64,000 bases of DNA from Enoplolaimus lenunculus (GCA_030248215.1 JASANG010002126.1:62001-126000), one strand, 5' to 3'. Shown: positions 22,189-33,277, counted from the first letter of the stretch. A program made the numbers and translations. The notes: generated from the sequence alone by a model not told the origin.

Positions 22189-23812
22189 TGCTGCTGCTGT
22201 TGTTGTTGTTTCGCTGAAACATTGCTACTTGGCGTTGAAGTTGAACCAAGCTTTGACAACACTACCGACCAGCGTTTCTTTCGATCTACCGGATGCTGCT
22301 GACTTCCGCCGTCTTGGCTTGACATCCGGGTATAAAAATCGCTCTGTGCCGAACTTTGTTGAGGCGCAAGTGACGAATAATTGTTCGCATTGCCAGTTTT
22401 ACGGCGTCCAGAGTCACCAAATCGTTTAATTAAACGCCTCGAAGAACGAATCGCTCGAATGATTTGAATATTAAAAAATATCAACAACGCAAACGGAATC
22501 GCAAACAGTACAACATTATTGAATACAGCGTGGTAGAATAGTAAATAATGACGATTTTGTCGAAGTGACGTTTCAAGCAGGACATTTGACGTGTGATTGG
22601 TCAATTCTGACCGACAAAGTTTGACTTCAATTTCAAAGAATCGAGGAACGTTTAATGCCACTGATACGGCGACTATGATATCTGAAATCAGATTTTTATG
22701 GGCCGTAAGTACACTGTGAAAATGTTGAATCAAATTGACTCTCTCCGAAACAGGCTTTTGCGGACTACACAAACTGAGTCAAAATTCGACTCCGCCAGAG
22801 TCAAATTCGATTCACTGAATCGCTCAGTGAGTCGAATTTGACTCTTTCGGAGTTGAATTTTGACTCAGTTTGTGTAGTCAGGAAAAGCCTATTTCAGAGA
22901 GAGTCAATTTGATTCAACATTTTTTGAAGTGCAAGAAGTACAAAAGGGGATGTTACGCATTTGAGAATATGGGCCAACAGACTGACAATTTGTTTTATTC
23001 GAATGCCGGTAAAAGTGTCTTTGATACCGTTTGCTCAGAAAATTAAGCTAGGTTTCACGTACTGGCACTACGGAATTGTATCAAAGACAATCTGTTTAGG
23101 CTGAGGGTAAGGCTTAGGATTTATCTCATTATTACGGTACAAAGTATAACAGCATCATTCTAGTGTGCGAACAACAACACCCAAAAATAACAACAAACCA
23201 GATCTGGATCTTCTGCACTCCCCCGGTAGGCTTAGGCTTAGGCTCTGGTTTATGAAAAGGCTTATAATCACCGAGGATTGCTCCCGGGGGGGGGGGGCGG
23301 TGGCTTTGCTAAACTCATCCCTCGGTCGACCAACGTCATATTAACTTACTAATCGAAATAACAGTTATTGATATGGTATTCAAACTATGCGACGACAATG
23401 GATATCTGATCCCACAATATCGAAACGCAGTCATCGCAGTTGTCAGCCACACCGAAGCCGATTGGGCAATGACCGCGAGCGGATAAACGAATGGCATTGC
23501 AGCACGAATTGTCGCCAACCAATAGTCGGAGCGTCGATAGCTTGCAATTGCAGGCACCACAAGCATGAACACACTTGCGATCAGTACTGACAAATCAGCG
23601 CACGACAAAGAAACAAGGAAGACGTTGATTGGACTGCGACGCATTGATTTGTTACCAAAAATAAATATATTAAGTGTATTTGCAAATATACCAAAACAAA
23701 TACAGCTTGCAGTTAGCACTCCGTGGATGACAAATTCACTCAAAGGGGGGTCCAGCGAAGTAGCGCATTCAGTTCCGTGAATAGACGGGGTATAATTAGT
23801 CGATGACGTCAT
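20100..23812 (-). CDS. Class A peptide GPCR, FMRFamide-receptor-like, with giant polyQ third intracellular loop
   Basis: Two exons, 23812-23350 and 22681-20100, joined across a 668-bp intron (GTAAGT donor, TTTCAG acceptor, phase 1), give about 1,014 residues. The ATG at 23812 opens the frame that carries TM1. TM1 (GIFANTLNIFIF), TM2 (LVSLSCADLSVLI) and TM3 (FVYPLAVIAQSASVW) lie in exon 1; exon 2 supplies TM4 (ending NVPRFFE), ECL2 with one Cys, TM5 (about residues 205-232), TM6 (TVVFFFLICNILNFFVNI, near 860) and TM7 (NSSMNIFIYLLYSREYR). NVPRFFE and NSSxNxxIY are typical of FMRFamide/neuropeptide receptors of the rhodopsin class, which signal through G proteins at the plasma membrane. The third intracellular loop is about 620 residues, far over the usual 30-100, and holds polyQ at about residues 312-371 and Ser/Thr/Arg-rich sequence. 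The DRY motif reads FRY (AMTAFRYCGIRYPL), so the acidic residue is absent. Ligand cannot be assigned. The intron contains a CACTG-2 MITE. The stop codon at 20102-20100 abuts a TG-MITE fragment. Confidence 0.88.
22032..22210 (-). repeat. PolyQ-coding CAA/CAG trinucleotide tract in the GPCR
   Basis: About 180 bp of CAA with a few CAG codons (read on the minus strand) encode close to 60 residues of glutamine broken by a few lysines and a glutamate. The lysine interruptions (AAG within CAG runs) recur at spaced positions, as expected if a Q-with-K block was duplicated. The tract sits in the third intracellular loop and is in frame. Length polymorphism between individuals is likely by analogy with other triplet repeats. 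Confidence 0.95.
22712..22931. mobile_element. CACTG-2 MITE in the GPCR intron
   Basis: A palindromic element starting CACTGTGAAAATGTTGAATC and ending in its complement, with inner arms ACACAAACTGAGTCAAAATTCGACTC facing each other. It lies wholly in the intron between the two GPCR exons. About 30 bp further (22960-22979) is a lone ATTCTC-element terminus (GCATTTGAGAATATGGGCC). Confidence 0.8.
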
Positions 23813-23999
23813 TGTGACCCAACACAGGTCAATACTCTCAAAACCGAGTGTGGTTTACTGAACGAGCAAGTAATATTATATATTCTGTGAATAATTTTTT
23901 AAATTAAGATGTCAACTGTTTGACATCTTATTAGAATTCCTAGAAGATTAATAGAAAATATAACGAAAATATTACAGCTGAAAAAATAATTTTAAGACA

Positions 24000-24458
24000 A
24001 CAAATGTTTAGGCTAAGTAGAAACAAGGAGTTCAGACCGATTGGGAAATTAGGTCTATAGATGGGCTCGAAATAGCGACCTACGAATCGTCAGGCAAACG
24101 CTCTGCGGCCGCGCCGTACAATCCGTTTATTTAATTGCTTAAATCATTGATTATATGTCGACCGTATGCTGTCAAAATTCCGCCTTTGTTTCATTATTCA
24201 AAAACCGTTTCTGTAAAATATTAACGGGAAGATGTTTGAAATTTTTGCTATTAAAAAACGTAAACGTCACTTTGTTCATGATCCCGATCTGTTCCGTATC
24301 CATAGGGGGGGCAGGGGCCGAGAGTTCTACCGTCCGTAAGTTTAACCCCTATAGAAACGTTTCAATTTCGCTTGTAAAGTCAACTTAAACAATTGAACGT
24401 TGTTTGTTGAACAATTTTCAGTTGACCCAGCATCTTGAGCTGGCTCCTGAACGTATGA
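24000..24458. other. GPCR upstream flank with GTAGCC-hAT remnant
   Basis: No promoter element can be assigned. 24300-24450 has GGGGCAGGGGCCGAG, TTTCGCTTGTAAAGTCAAC and CTTGAGCTGGCTCCTGAAC words of a decayed GTAGCC-hAT copy. Confidence 0.45.
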
Positions 24459-24968
24459 GGTCCATTTTTCCGCTTGGACTATAATAGAGTCAATTAACTC
24501 TTTATCACATGAATATTTTCTATTTCTCCTGAGACCTACTGTTATGTTAGGATTCGAACCCCAGTGACTGGAGTGGGAGGCGTATACCATCACCACTCAG
24601 CTATAGGAGCTTCACGCTCGAGCCCGAGGGGGCTCTCACGTCTTGTAGTGATTTAGTACTACGTATACGTGTTGCAATTGTTCAACACGGTTGCGATATA
24701 TATTATTTAACGTATATACACTGCGCTGAGTTGCCTATAGACAACTCAATGTGTGAAGGGGTTAAAACTTTAGACTAACTTTTTTGCTTAGGCTTAGGCT
24801 TAGGATTAGGCTTAGGCTTACGAATAGGCTCATCCTTAGGCTTACGAATAGGCTCATCCTTAGGCTTACGAATAGGCTCATCCTTGCGCTTAGGCGTAGG
24901 CATATGTTTAGGCTTAGGCCTAGGAATATGCTTATACTATTGTTCCGGCCCTGTTGTATACATGGGCC
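24459..24968 (+). mobile_element. TG-MITE subgroup b split by a TTAA-tRNA element
   Basis: Left GGTCCATTTTTCCGCTTGGAC, right CCGGCCCTGTTGTATACATGGGCC region; flanks ACGTATGA on both sides, exact. The insertion lies at the TTAA inside the conserved AGCTTAAGC body word. The rest has about ten TTAGGC units and four repeats of GGCTTACGAATAGGCTCATCC. Confidence 0.93.
24494..24765 (-). mobile_element. TTAA-tRNA element nested in a TG-MITE
   Basis: TTAA then CTCTTTATCACATGAAT at the left, GTGTGAAGGGG then TTAA at the right. The target TTAA belongs to the host TG-MITE and is duplicated. The tRNA-like core (minus strand CTATAGCTGAGTGGTGATGG, GGGGTTCGAATCC) is well kept. Confidence 0.92.
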
Positions 24969-25449
24969 ACGTATGACGTCGAACGTTTCTTTCCAAAGCT
25001 TAACTTGAATCAAAAGCCGACACAATTTTCACAGCAAACCCACGTGGTTGTGATGAATTAGTTTCAATTTTGACATATCAATTGCACACCGCCCCAATTT
25101 TGATTGGTCAGCTTGTTTGTTTCACAAGCAGCTGTGATCGTGCGACTCAAAACGGGCCAATCACAGGAAATGCAACCATTAAACATCGAGATCGAAACCT
25201 AAAATTTTGTGTTTAAAGTTGAGTTCTAAAATTGCGGTTGGTTTCTGGTTCGTTTCGCTGGCGAGTTTTTTCTTACTAATCGCTGCAGATACAGGCGTTT
25301 AGAAATGTCACAATTGAACACCTTGATGTGTATTTCTATGACGGCTAAAAATTAATCATATCAAGTGGAAAAGTGACATTGCATAGAACAGGGAGATTAT
25401 GCGTTCCACGACAGTCCAATGTCAGTCTATGTAGAAACCGGGACTTCAG

Positions 25450-25570
25450 ACCTTTCAACTAAACAGCTGGAAAAGCAGGCCTCCAGAACAGGGATCGAAC
25501 CCTCAGCCTGCGGATGCTTAAGTGCACACCCTACCACTGCGCCACGTTGCCCGCGTCTCCAACTGCATTT
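25450..25570 (-). repeat. tRNA-like sequence with perfect A and B boxes
   Basis: On the minus strand GGGCAACGTGGCGCAGTGG (A box TGGCGCAGTGG) is followed by GAGGGTTCGATCCCTG (B box GGTTCGATCCC). The cloverleaf is imperfect in the anticodon arm, so I read it as a tRNA pseudogene or the head of a SINE; a living tRNA gene is not excluded. Confidence 0.5.
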
Positions 25571-25681
25571 TTCGTCGACTATGTGTGTCGACCGCATGCT
25601 GCCAGCAAGCATACAATACAATGTGTATTGAACTAATTGCATATGCACTAGGATAAGCATGGCTCACATGCTTACACCCCA

Positions 25682-25850
25682 CAGTCCCGTAGCCAGCTCA
25701 CTTTGCTAAGAGGGCTATACATTCTTCAGGAGGAGCATACAAGGGTTCTCGATAACATAGAAGTTAAGGTTGAAATTTTTCTATGGGGACCATACGTCTT
25801 CTAGGGGGGTTGAGTGTCCCTGGCCTCCCTACGGCCATGGACCCGCACCC
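25682..25850. mobile_element. GTAGCC-hAT MITE
   Basis: CAGTCCCGTAGCCAGCTCAC to TCCCTACGGCCATGGACCC, with GAGCATACAAGGGTTCTCG and AAGTTAAGGTTGAAATTTTT family words. Confidence 0.72.
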
Positions 25851-27195
25851 TCATGACGAACCTTTTTTGATGTAAAGAAATATTGCCTAACAATTCGCTA
25901 AGATGGTAAGTGTGTGCGACTGTTTCCAAGTGGAACCAAGCCTATAAACCCAGTTGTGGATAAGCTGCAATTGTTTATACTCCGCTTGTATATCAACACA
26001 AAATGACGTCCATACCGGGATCTAAATTTTTGGGATCGCTTTTACCTCATGTTGAGCTGATTCAAGGTCCGCTTGCCGTTAAAACACGGAGATGAATATG
26101 AAATTCGGTTTCGCCCAAATTCATTGTCCCCGGATTTGGTGCTGTCCTTGTTCGGTCAGTTTGGTACCAGATAATAATAGTGCATCTAAGGGGATATAGG
26201 GATTGTCTTGGTTGGAGCCGGCTAAAATTAGTAATTTGCATCGCAACTATGCTAAAATTGCGTTTCGCTTCTAAGCCATTTCGCTCGCGAATTTTTCTTT
26301 TTTTCAATATTTCCGCCCCGAAGGCTCGTAGAAGCTTTTAAACCCGCTGGTACATACTTGAATATTCGAACGGGTTCTATCTCTACGTTAGCTCAAATGT
26401 CTTTGCCTGACGTTATACCACCCTGAATCGGTCAAGCTTTTATGTAAGGGTTAGCCTCCCTTTATGAAATATGCTTCGTTTACTAACTATAAAGTCAAAT
26501 AGCCAATAAAAATGTTTTCGCCCTTCGTTCAGACGTGTGATCCTGAAATTTTAGGACGTTTCACTCTCGCGTAACGACGGGGGTACTCGCTCTAAAATCT
26601 CGGATCCTTCAATAAACAAATCCTTGATCCGCAACTGCCAGATACGTCAAAACCTCTGCCTTTGGCGTTAATAAACAGTTTGCTTCTAAAGTTGTTAAAA
26701 TGAAAACTACGATTAAAATCTTGCTAATTTTTTATAACGAAAAAACAAACAAATCGTTTCAAACGAAAATTGAGTCTACTCATTTGCCTCAGGCTGGTGG
26801 TACGGTCATATCGCGAGGGTGGAAACTCTGTGCACCTGTGATTGCCGTAACGAACAGGCAAAATTTTAGCTTATGCTTGCGTTCAGGATTGTTCTGCGTG
26901 GCGGAACAAGCCTCTATGTGTTCAAAGTAAACTCGTATCGGTCGACCTGCAGTTCGCTGCTGGAACTGTTACTTTGATGATCTAAACCATATATCTTCTA
27001 AGCTAAAAACTGAGACAATAAACAAAAGCGATCGATGTCACTGGGTAGAAACTACATTAATGTATTATTTTCACGCCTTTTGTATTCAAATTGGCGACTG
27101 GAGTTACAAGTGTATATGCCTGCAATGGCATTTTTAAGCCAAATTTAATTTCGAGACCGAAAACCGTTTCATAATTTAATTTTTTAAGATAATCC
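25851..27195. other. Intergenic, no gene recognised
   Basis: Partial similarity among 26220-26310, 25200-25280, 28000-28040, 16000-16030 and 38590-38680 (words such as AAAATTGCG, TTTCGCTCGCGAATTTTT) suggests another dispersed repeat whose ends I cannot set. No exon recognised. Confidence 0.4.
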
Positions 27196-27253
27196 CCTTC
27201 TATATATATTAATATATACTTATATATGTATATATAGATATATATTTATATAT

Positions 27254-27326
<73 letters not shown>
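27196..27326. repeat. (AT)n microsatellite
   Basis: About 130 bp of TATATA, with pure (AT)n from about 27260 to 27324. Prone to cruciform extrusion and to assembly length error. Confidence 0.97.
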
Positions 27327-27327
<1 letters not shown>

Positions 27328-27639
27328 CAAAATCATAAACGCTGCAACATCGTAAGATTTAGCTAACAATGGATTCATGAGGGATTACAAATAACAGTGT
27401 TTTCAATTCTAATACAGGATTTTTGTGCAGTTGTTACTGGCCAACGCCACGGATACTGCGCCCCCCTTTACGACTCGTATACGCATCCTGTGTATTGGAT
27501 ACGATGCTGTGCATCTGTGATTGATTGATTGATACCTCGCAGTCAATTCACATGCGGGTAGCTCGTATACGTTAGCAGCGGCACAGTATCGTGACTTTGG
27601 CAGTCGCTTCACTCGTGAGGTTTTCATTAGAGTTCTATG

Positions 27640-27693
27640 ATAAGCATACTCGATTGCTGTCGTCTCAGAAAAACGTTCCGGTCCTGATCTTTA
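27640..27693 (-). mobile_element. TG-MITE subgroup b end fragment
   Basis: AAGCATACTCGATTGCTG, AGAAAAACGTTCCGGTCC and CTGATCTTTACATGGGTC are the outer 55 bp of a TG-MITE; the telomere-like body is missing. Confidence 0.7.
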
Positions 27694-28444
27694 CATGGGT
27701 CGCCGAATGAAATGTCGGCCGAGTGCGGACTACGCGATTCATTCTATAGGCGTGAAATTCAGCTGAATATTTATGCGATTTGAAAACGCTACTACAGCTT
27801 AATGCTCAAAGCAATAAAATTGCAAATTTCACAAATGTTACTCCAGACCCCTCAATTAGGAAAAAAATTAACATCGGATGCTTTAATGAGAAATATTAAA
27901 ACATTTATACCCATCGGCCGATCCACAAGGGTGAGCCACCTCGGCCTATGCCAGCCTCAAAACGCACCCCCAATCAACATTTTGTATCACAATGATTTAG
28001 TACTAAATTTGCGTTTGGTTTCTTGCTCGTTTGGCGTGCAAAATTTTTATTTTCTCATTAATATATCTTAATTCATTGCATCCTTGTCATAAATTCCTAG
28101 TTTACACCATTGTCTCAGGCCAAATATTTTGCTAAACTGAAATATTAACGAGAAAGTTTATAGAAGTTTTTAGTGTGCGGATGTTCTTACAAGTTTGACC
28201 GTAAATTAATAGACTTTCGAGTTGTTTTGATCAATCTAAAGAATGATAATTTACCAGTTTGTATTTTAATGAGGGTCAATGGAAACAATAACACCGAGCA
28301 GGTTTTGCGTTTTGCCGACTTTTCTTCGAAAGAAAAAAATTAAAGGCATAATATGTCTAGTCTCGGACCCAGAGCAAGCCAGCGAAACTCAGTCTTTAAT
28401 AATCAAGAAAAAGTTTACCCGCCGGGTGAAAAACTTCAAGCTTC
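27694..28444. other. Intergenic, no gene recognised
   Basis: No family repeat or exon recognised apart from the short dispersed similarity near 28000. Confidence 0.4.
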
Positions 28445-28705
28445 GTGTACATGCTTAAGCTTGAGGCATAGGCTTAGGTTAAGGCTTTAGGCTTAGGCGT
28501 AGGCTTAGGCTTAGGCTTAGGCTTAGGCTTAGGCTTAGGCTTAGGCTTTATGCTTAGGTGTAGGCTTAGGCTTAGACTTAGGCTTAAGCTTTTAGCTTAC
28601 GCTTTAGGTTTTATGCTTAGGCTAAGCTTAGGCTTAGGCTTAGGCTTAGGCTTAGGTGTAGACTTTAAGCTTAGGTTTTAGAATTAGGTTTAGGCTAGGG
28701 CTTAA
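28445..28705 (+). repeat. Interstitial TTAGGC array, longest in the window
   Basis: About 260 bp dominated by GGCTTA hexamers, including some ten perfect units in a row at 28495-28550, with variants GGTGTA, GGCGTA and TTTAGG. No TG-MITE ends of the GGCC type are seen at either side, though CATGTCAAACTGTTCCGCG just beyond may be a degraded right end. Confidence 0.92.
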
Positions 28706-29146
28706 ACCATGTCAAACTGTTCCGCGTGCACTGGCTGCAATATATTCAACATTTCCTAGCATGTTGTTGCGTTGTCGTTTGGCTTGTAGGAAAACTCGAA
28801 TTATAAAAGTTTAAGCTTAATTCTAAAAATATTTTAAAAGAGGCTTTGTAGGCGATTATAAACCAAGACGCAGTCAAATATAAATATGGATTCAGCTAAA
28901 CAGTAGAATTACATTTTCCATTTATAAATCTCAATCACCTGACGACTTGTTTTAACCAAAGGCGATTATGATAAAATTAACCAGATTTCAAATCAGGTAA
29001 AAAAAATAATAAAATTACATTTTAGGTTAACCTAAATCATCACCGTTCTTCAATCGTAAAAAGTTGTTGGGTACGGCGGTATTACACTTAGCAACTTTTC
29101 GAGACTCGGACCACAAGGACTTGATGCTCAAATCCCATTGGCTAAA
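28706..29146. other. Intergenic, no gene recognised
   Basis: Nothing recognised. Confidence 0.4.
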
Positions 29147-29302
29147 CGGTCCTGTTGCCATCGGAGGCCAGGAGGGTTAGCCTCCTATTACAATTTTACC
29201 TCATTTTTTTAAATTCGCTTGTAAGTCAACAAAAATCCTCCTGTGCTTCTCCTGAAATCATTTTAGCCCTCACAAGCAAGCTGAGCTGGCTACGGGCTTG
29301 TG
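29147..29302. mobile_element. GTAGCC-hAT MITE, left end eroded
   Basis: CCATCGGAGGCCAGGAGGG to AAGCTGAGCTGGCTACGGGC, with TTCGCTTGTAAGTCAAC and CTCCTGTGCTTCTCCTG words. Confidence 0.7.
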
Positions 29303-30269
29303 GCTGTAAAGGCTTGTATTATTTTTGCACTACGCATTGCGAAGTAAAGTCTAAACATTAGTGCTTTGTTGCTAGCAAAACATGCACTAATAGGTTAAAG
29401 ATGCGTTTTTAAAGCTTAGTAAAATAAATAACCTCGCTTTGGACCTTGGGATTTACGTTCCAGAACTACGAACGGCATCGTATATGAACACGAATCCGTG
29501 CTATATTTATCCTGTCCCCCTATTGTTTTAGTGTTACGGGCGTTCCCTACGTAGCTGGACTGAAGGGTGCAACTGAATTTTGAGGAAAATAATGATAATT
29601 AATTCTATTCTGTATGTTAATACAAAATGATTCAGCAAAACAACACTGTTATCCAGCCGTCTCAAAGGAAATAAATAAGTTTCGACGGAAGTTCTGCCGA
29701 ATTCCAGGGTCAATTTTGCTACTGGTTGCAAAATTTTCCGGGGTACGCAACACAATTTCGCGCAAATGTCCCGTCAATATGATTGTAAATAAATTTCACG
29801 AAGATAAGCAAGCAATTAGCCGATCACATTAAAATATTAATATAAACCGTTTGTTATTTATGTGTTCATTTTGGTGAAAATGTATCTAAAACTTATTTTT
29901 ATGACTGTCAAAGGACACGAACATAGTCGTATAGTGGCGACACTGTTCCCGTCGTGTTCCTTTTTGCTACGTCCTTACTTCTCTTGCCGTCTCCTTGACC
30001 CTTTTAGGGGCTGCTTGTTAGATTTACATGGAATGGTCAGTTTCAATTTTATTTGGTAGGGCACCGTTCGCGGTACGGTACCTGATTACGTCATACGTCC
30101 CAGTCGGCCAACGGAATGTAAAAAAATGGTTACTATATTCTACGCAAGTTATTGTGGATTTTGCATTATTGTGTCAATTGATCAAAATTTATGGATGGTA
30201 AAAATTATAATTAATAAGAGGCAATTAATCAAGTTTGACACAATTAATATTAATCCATCATAGCCAAAA
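29303..30269. other. Intergenic, no gene recognised
   Basis: No exon with splice signals or family repeat recognised. Confidence 0.4.
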
Positions 30270-30448
30270 CGACCCATGTTACTTTAAGGGGCGTCCAGGT
30301 TTCTGGCGGGTCTATCAAAGAGTAGGTTTAGATTCTACATTAAATCCTTAGGCTTAGGCTTAGGCTTAGAAACACAGTTTTGCAACGCTTAGGCTTAGGC
30401 TTAGGAATACGCTTAATCTCTACTGTTGCGCCCCTGAAAGTTGCATTG
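30270..30448 (+). mobile_element. TG-MITE subgroup a
   Basis: GACCCATGTTACTTTAAGGG to GTTGCGCCCCTGAAAGTTGC, with a GTTTTGCAACGCTTAGGC spacer and two GCTTAGG blocks. A close relative of 687-866 and the probable source type of the 44-kb array. Confidence 0.88.
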
Positions 30449-30652
30449 GACGCAATAATAATTTTTTAATCTTCATTATGTCCGAGAATTATGGGTCTGT
30501 CAAAACTCTGGTATGACGAATGAAAGCGTAAAATTGAACTCAGGTCTAACATTGATATACTGACGTAACCCGTGGGCTGTGAATAACAACTAAATTATAG
30601 TAGAATACGTTTAGAACCTACTGGAATAATATGATTTGAAAAATTACGGTAA

Positions 30653-30988
30653 CGCTATACTGTCTTCGATCATCGCCGTCGGAGGCCGAACGGAATGGTT
30701 AGGATACGCAGTTGTCGACCCATCCCACGTTTTACCCTCGTAGATCAACGATTTTTACCCACAGGAACACCAGCGCTGAAAAAATTCTACCCACAATTTG
30801 CAGTTAACCCACGTCTGAAGCGCTATACTTTCTTCGATCATCGCCGTCGGAGGCCGAACGGAATGGTTAGGATACGCAGTTGTCGACCCAACCCACGTCT
30901 TACCCCCGTAGATCAACGATTTTTAGCCACAGGAACACCAGCGCTGAAAAAATTCTACCCACAATTTGCAGTTAACCCACACGTCTGA
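30653..30988 (+). repeat. 168-bp tandem duplication with an open frame
   Basis: Two adjacent copies (30653-30820, 30821-30988) differ at only a few sites. Because 168 is a multiple of three, one frame (30695-30988) stays open through both and reads MVRIRSCRP and GTPALKKFYPQFAVNP twice. No known protein; the frame may simply reflect duplication of a stop-free piece. Confidence 0.9.
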
Positions 30989-31099
30989 AGTGTCTTTAAC
31001 CAGCACTAATTAAAAGCCGGCGTAAACACTGCAAACATCTCTTGCCAAGGTTTCAATTTTGACCCGAGTACTGAGTATTAATAATTTTTTTCGAGAACA

Positions 31100-31382
31100 A
31101 ATTTCAACCCCCCGCATGTATACCCACCCTGCGGGAGTTGCGTTTTTGGCCGACCCCCCCCTTGTTTAGAGGGGGGTCGCTATCACAAGAATAACCCTAA
31201 ATTAAACTATAAGGGGAGCATGTTTGATACCGCATACTTAAAGTGACATGGTTCGCACCGGTTGTACACCCCTGTCTAAATAAAGGGGGGCAGGGCAAAA
31301 ACGCAACGCGTGCCGGGTACATTCTTTTCTACACAAAATTTGCTCAGTTGTACACTCTTGTAAAGAGTCATTATCGGCTCTT
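31100..31382. mobile_element. CAAGAG element, right part
   Basis: GTTGCGTTTTTGGCCGACC, ATGGTTCGCACCGGTTGTAC, GCAAAAACGCAACGCGTGCC and the terminus CATTATCGGCTCTTGG match 43050-43580; the left terminus is not seen. Confidence 0.75.
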
Positions 31383-31639
31383 GGTCAAAGTAATTGACGA
31401 GGTATGAAGTAAGCAACAGATCCAGAATACTATCCACGGACTAATTTAGCTTGTACGACAACGCTACATTTCCACTGTAAATGTAAAATGGTACGTTTCT
31501 TCTTGTCCCCCTGGCAAGTATTTACGAAAGTCAACGACTTATAAATAATTACATAAAGTATAAGCATGAAGAGACGGTCGCCTGGAGTTGAAACATCAAA
31601 TTCGTTGTCTGTCGCCTGGAGCTGAAACATCAAAATTCG

Positions 31640-31752
31640 TACCACAGAGTGGCTAAACGCCGGCTATCCGACAGTTCCGCGTTTCGAATCCAATGCTTTG
31701 AAATTAGATCTCAAATGAAATAGAAAATATTGATTCGCGAAAACGGTTAACT
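31640..31752 (+). mobile_element. TTAA-tRNA element, tRNA half only
   Basis: CAGAGTGGCTAAACGCC, a B-box-like GTTTCGAATCCAATGC, then TTGAAATTAGATCTCAAATG and CGAAAACGGTTAA match the right half of the family. Confidence 0.65.
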
Positions 31753-32066
31753 CACAAACAGCACTAAAACTCAACATTTGTCAGTCCTGTGGGTAGAAAA
31801 GCTTTCGTCCCAAAAATGTGCTTTTCAAAAAGCGAACCTTAGATGCAAAAATTGCAATTAAGCTAGTTAATTAGCGATCGAAGCCGTTGTAAAAGCGTCG
31901 AAGGTCTGACACGCCATTATTTCATCTCATTAGTATTCAAATTATTTTTCAGAATAAAGTTTTTCGGTATTTGTTAATTTTTTCATAGTCAAATATTAAT
32001 CGACTATGAGCAATTTCCCGGGAGCGGTAAACACCGCGGTTAATAATGGTTTGGGGTTAGAGTTAT

Positions 32067-32218
32067 GGCTCATGTATAGGTCAGGGTCGGAACGTTTTTC
32101 TGTGGGACTGCAATAGAGTAAGTTTATTAAGTTTTAGACTAATTTTTTTGCTTGGCTTATGCTTAGGCTTAGCAATATGCTTCGTAATACTGTTCCGCCC
32201 CTGTTATTTACATTGGCC
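32067..32218 (+). mobile_element. TG-MITE subgroup b, body almost lost
   Basis: GGCTCATGTATAGGTCAGGG to CGCCCCTGTTATTTACATTGGCC ends; only GCTTAGGCTTAGC remains of the telomere-like body. Confidence 0.87.
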
Positions 32219-32244
32219 AAGAATATGTCGACGAAATGAACAGT

Positions 32245-32396
32245 TTCGGGTCCGCAGTAAACTACCCACTTTGTAAATCTTTGCCCCCTCTAGAAAATAT
32301 TCAACCTTGTTTGCAAGTCACTGAAAACCCTTATATTATGCCTCTTTTCAAAAATTTTTGGTCCTCCTAGCAAGGCAACCTGGTTTACGAGCCTGA
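32245..32396. mobile_element. GTAGCC-hAT MITE, diverged
   Basis: GGGTCCGCAGTAAACTACCC to GCAACCTGGTTTACGAGCC, with CAACCTTGTTTGCAAGTCAC inside. Confidence 0.65.
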
Positions 32397-32691
32397 AGCC
32401 AAATTTCGATTTTAGCTGAAATTACGGCAAAATTCCGGTTCCGATTCCGACCTGATGTCGTTGCGATGATGAATACAAAATTACAGCGGAGACAAAAGAA
32501 ACATTTACAAGCTTTAACCTCTTGCTCACTAGCAGCAGGCATCGAATCAATTATCTCACTTGCTGCGCTCATTAGCAAAAAAGCCTTAATTGAAGGCTGA
32601 CCCCCCAAAGTTTCGTGTATCAACTCCGAACATAAACCACAGGCAAGAATGATTTCTAAAAATTACAGAATATCTTTTTTGTTATCAAAAC

Positions 32692-32900
32692 GACCAATGT
32701 AAAGAACAGGTACGGAACAGTATTATAAGCATATTCCTTAGCCTAAGCCTAAAAGCATAAACCTAAGCCTAAGCGTGTAAATGAGCATATTCCTATGCCT
32801 AAGCCTAAGCCTAAGACAAGCCAAAGTTACTCTAAAGTTTAAGCTTACTCGATTTAAATCACACAGAAAAAACGTTCCACCCCTGATCTTTAAATGGGTC
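32692..32900 (-). mobile_element. TG-MITE subgroup b
   Basis: GACCAATGTAAAGAACAGG to CCCCTGATCTTTAAATGGGTC. Flanks ATCAAAAC and GTCAAAAC are an 8-bp duplication with one mismatch. Body CCTAAGCCTAAGCG and CCTAAGCCTAAGCC. Confidence 0.92.
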
Positions 32901-33129
32901 GTCAAAACAATTTAAGAAGTACAATTTTGGTTAAAAAACAGCCAATAAAAGCAGATCAAAATATTGCAAATGTAAAATTGATTTCAAAACATTAAATTTA
33001 TTTTAAACTTTAAGACAATGTTTGTTTGTATATATTTAATTAATGATTAATATATTTTGATGCACCGCCTGATGTTGTGTTACCGCTTCACCGTAAACAA
33101 TTTGCGCTCCCGAAGTGCTACTTGTAGCA

Positions 33130-33215
33130 AAGTCCTGTTTTGGCGTGGAACTGCAGCAGACAATTGACTTTAGGCTTTAGACTAAGTTTTTTGCTTAGAC
33201 TTAGAAATATGCTTT
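33130..33215 (+). mobile_element. TG-MITE fragment
   Basis: GGAACTGCAGCAGACAATTG, GGCTTTAGACTAAG and TTTTTTGCTTAGACTTAG are the inner left part of a TG-MITE; the outer ends are absent. Confidence 0.6.
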
Positions 33216-33277
33216 TAGACCTTTGCAGTGAAAAATAACGCGCAAGTGAGTATGTGAATTATTGAGGGTAGATATAT

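Noticed and set aside
22007-22249. PolyN/polyS and polyL frames at 22.0-22.2 kb
   Set aside because: Alternative frames of the polyQ tract of the GPCR exon.
25450-25570. A functional tRNA gene
   Set aside because: A and B boxes are perfect but I cannot form a good anticodon arm and acceptor stem by eye; kept as tRNA-like only. A covariance-model search would decide.
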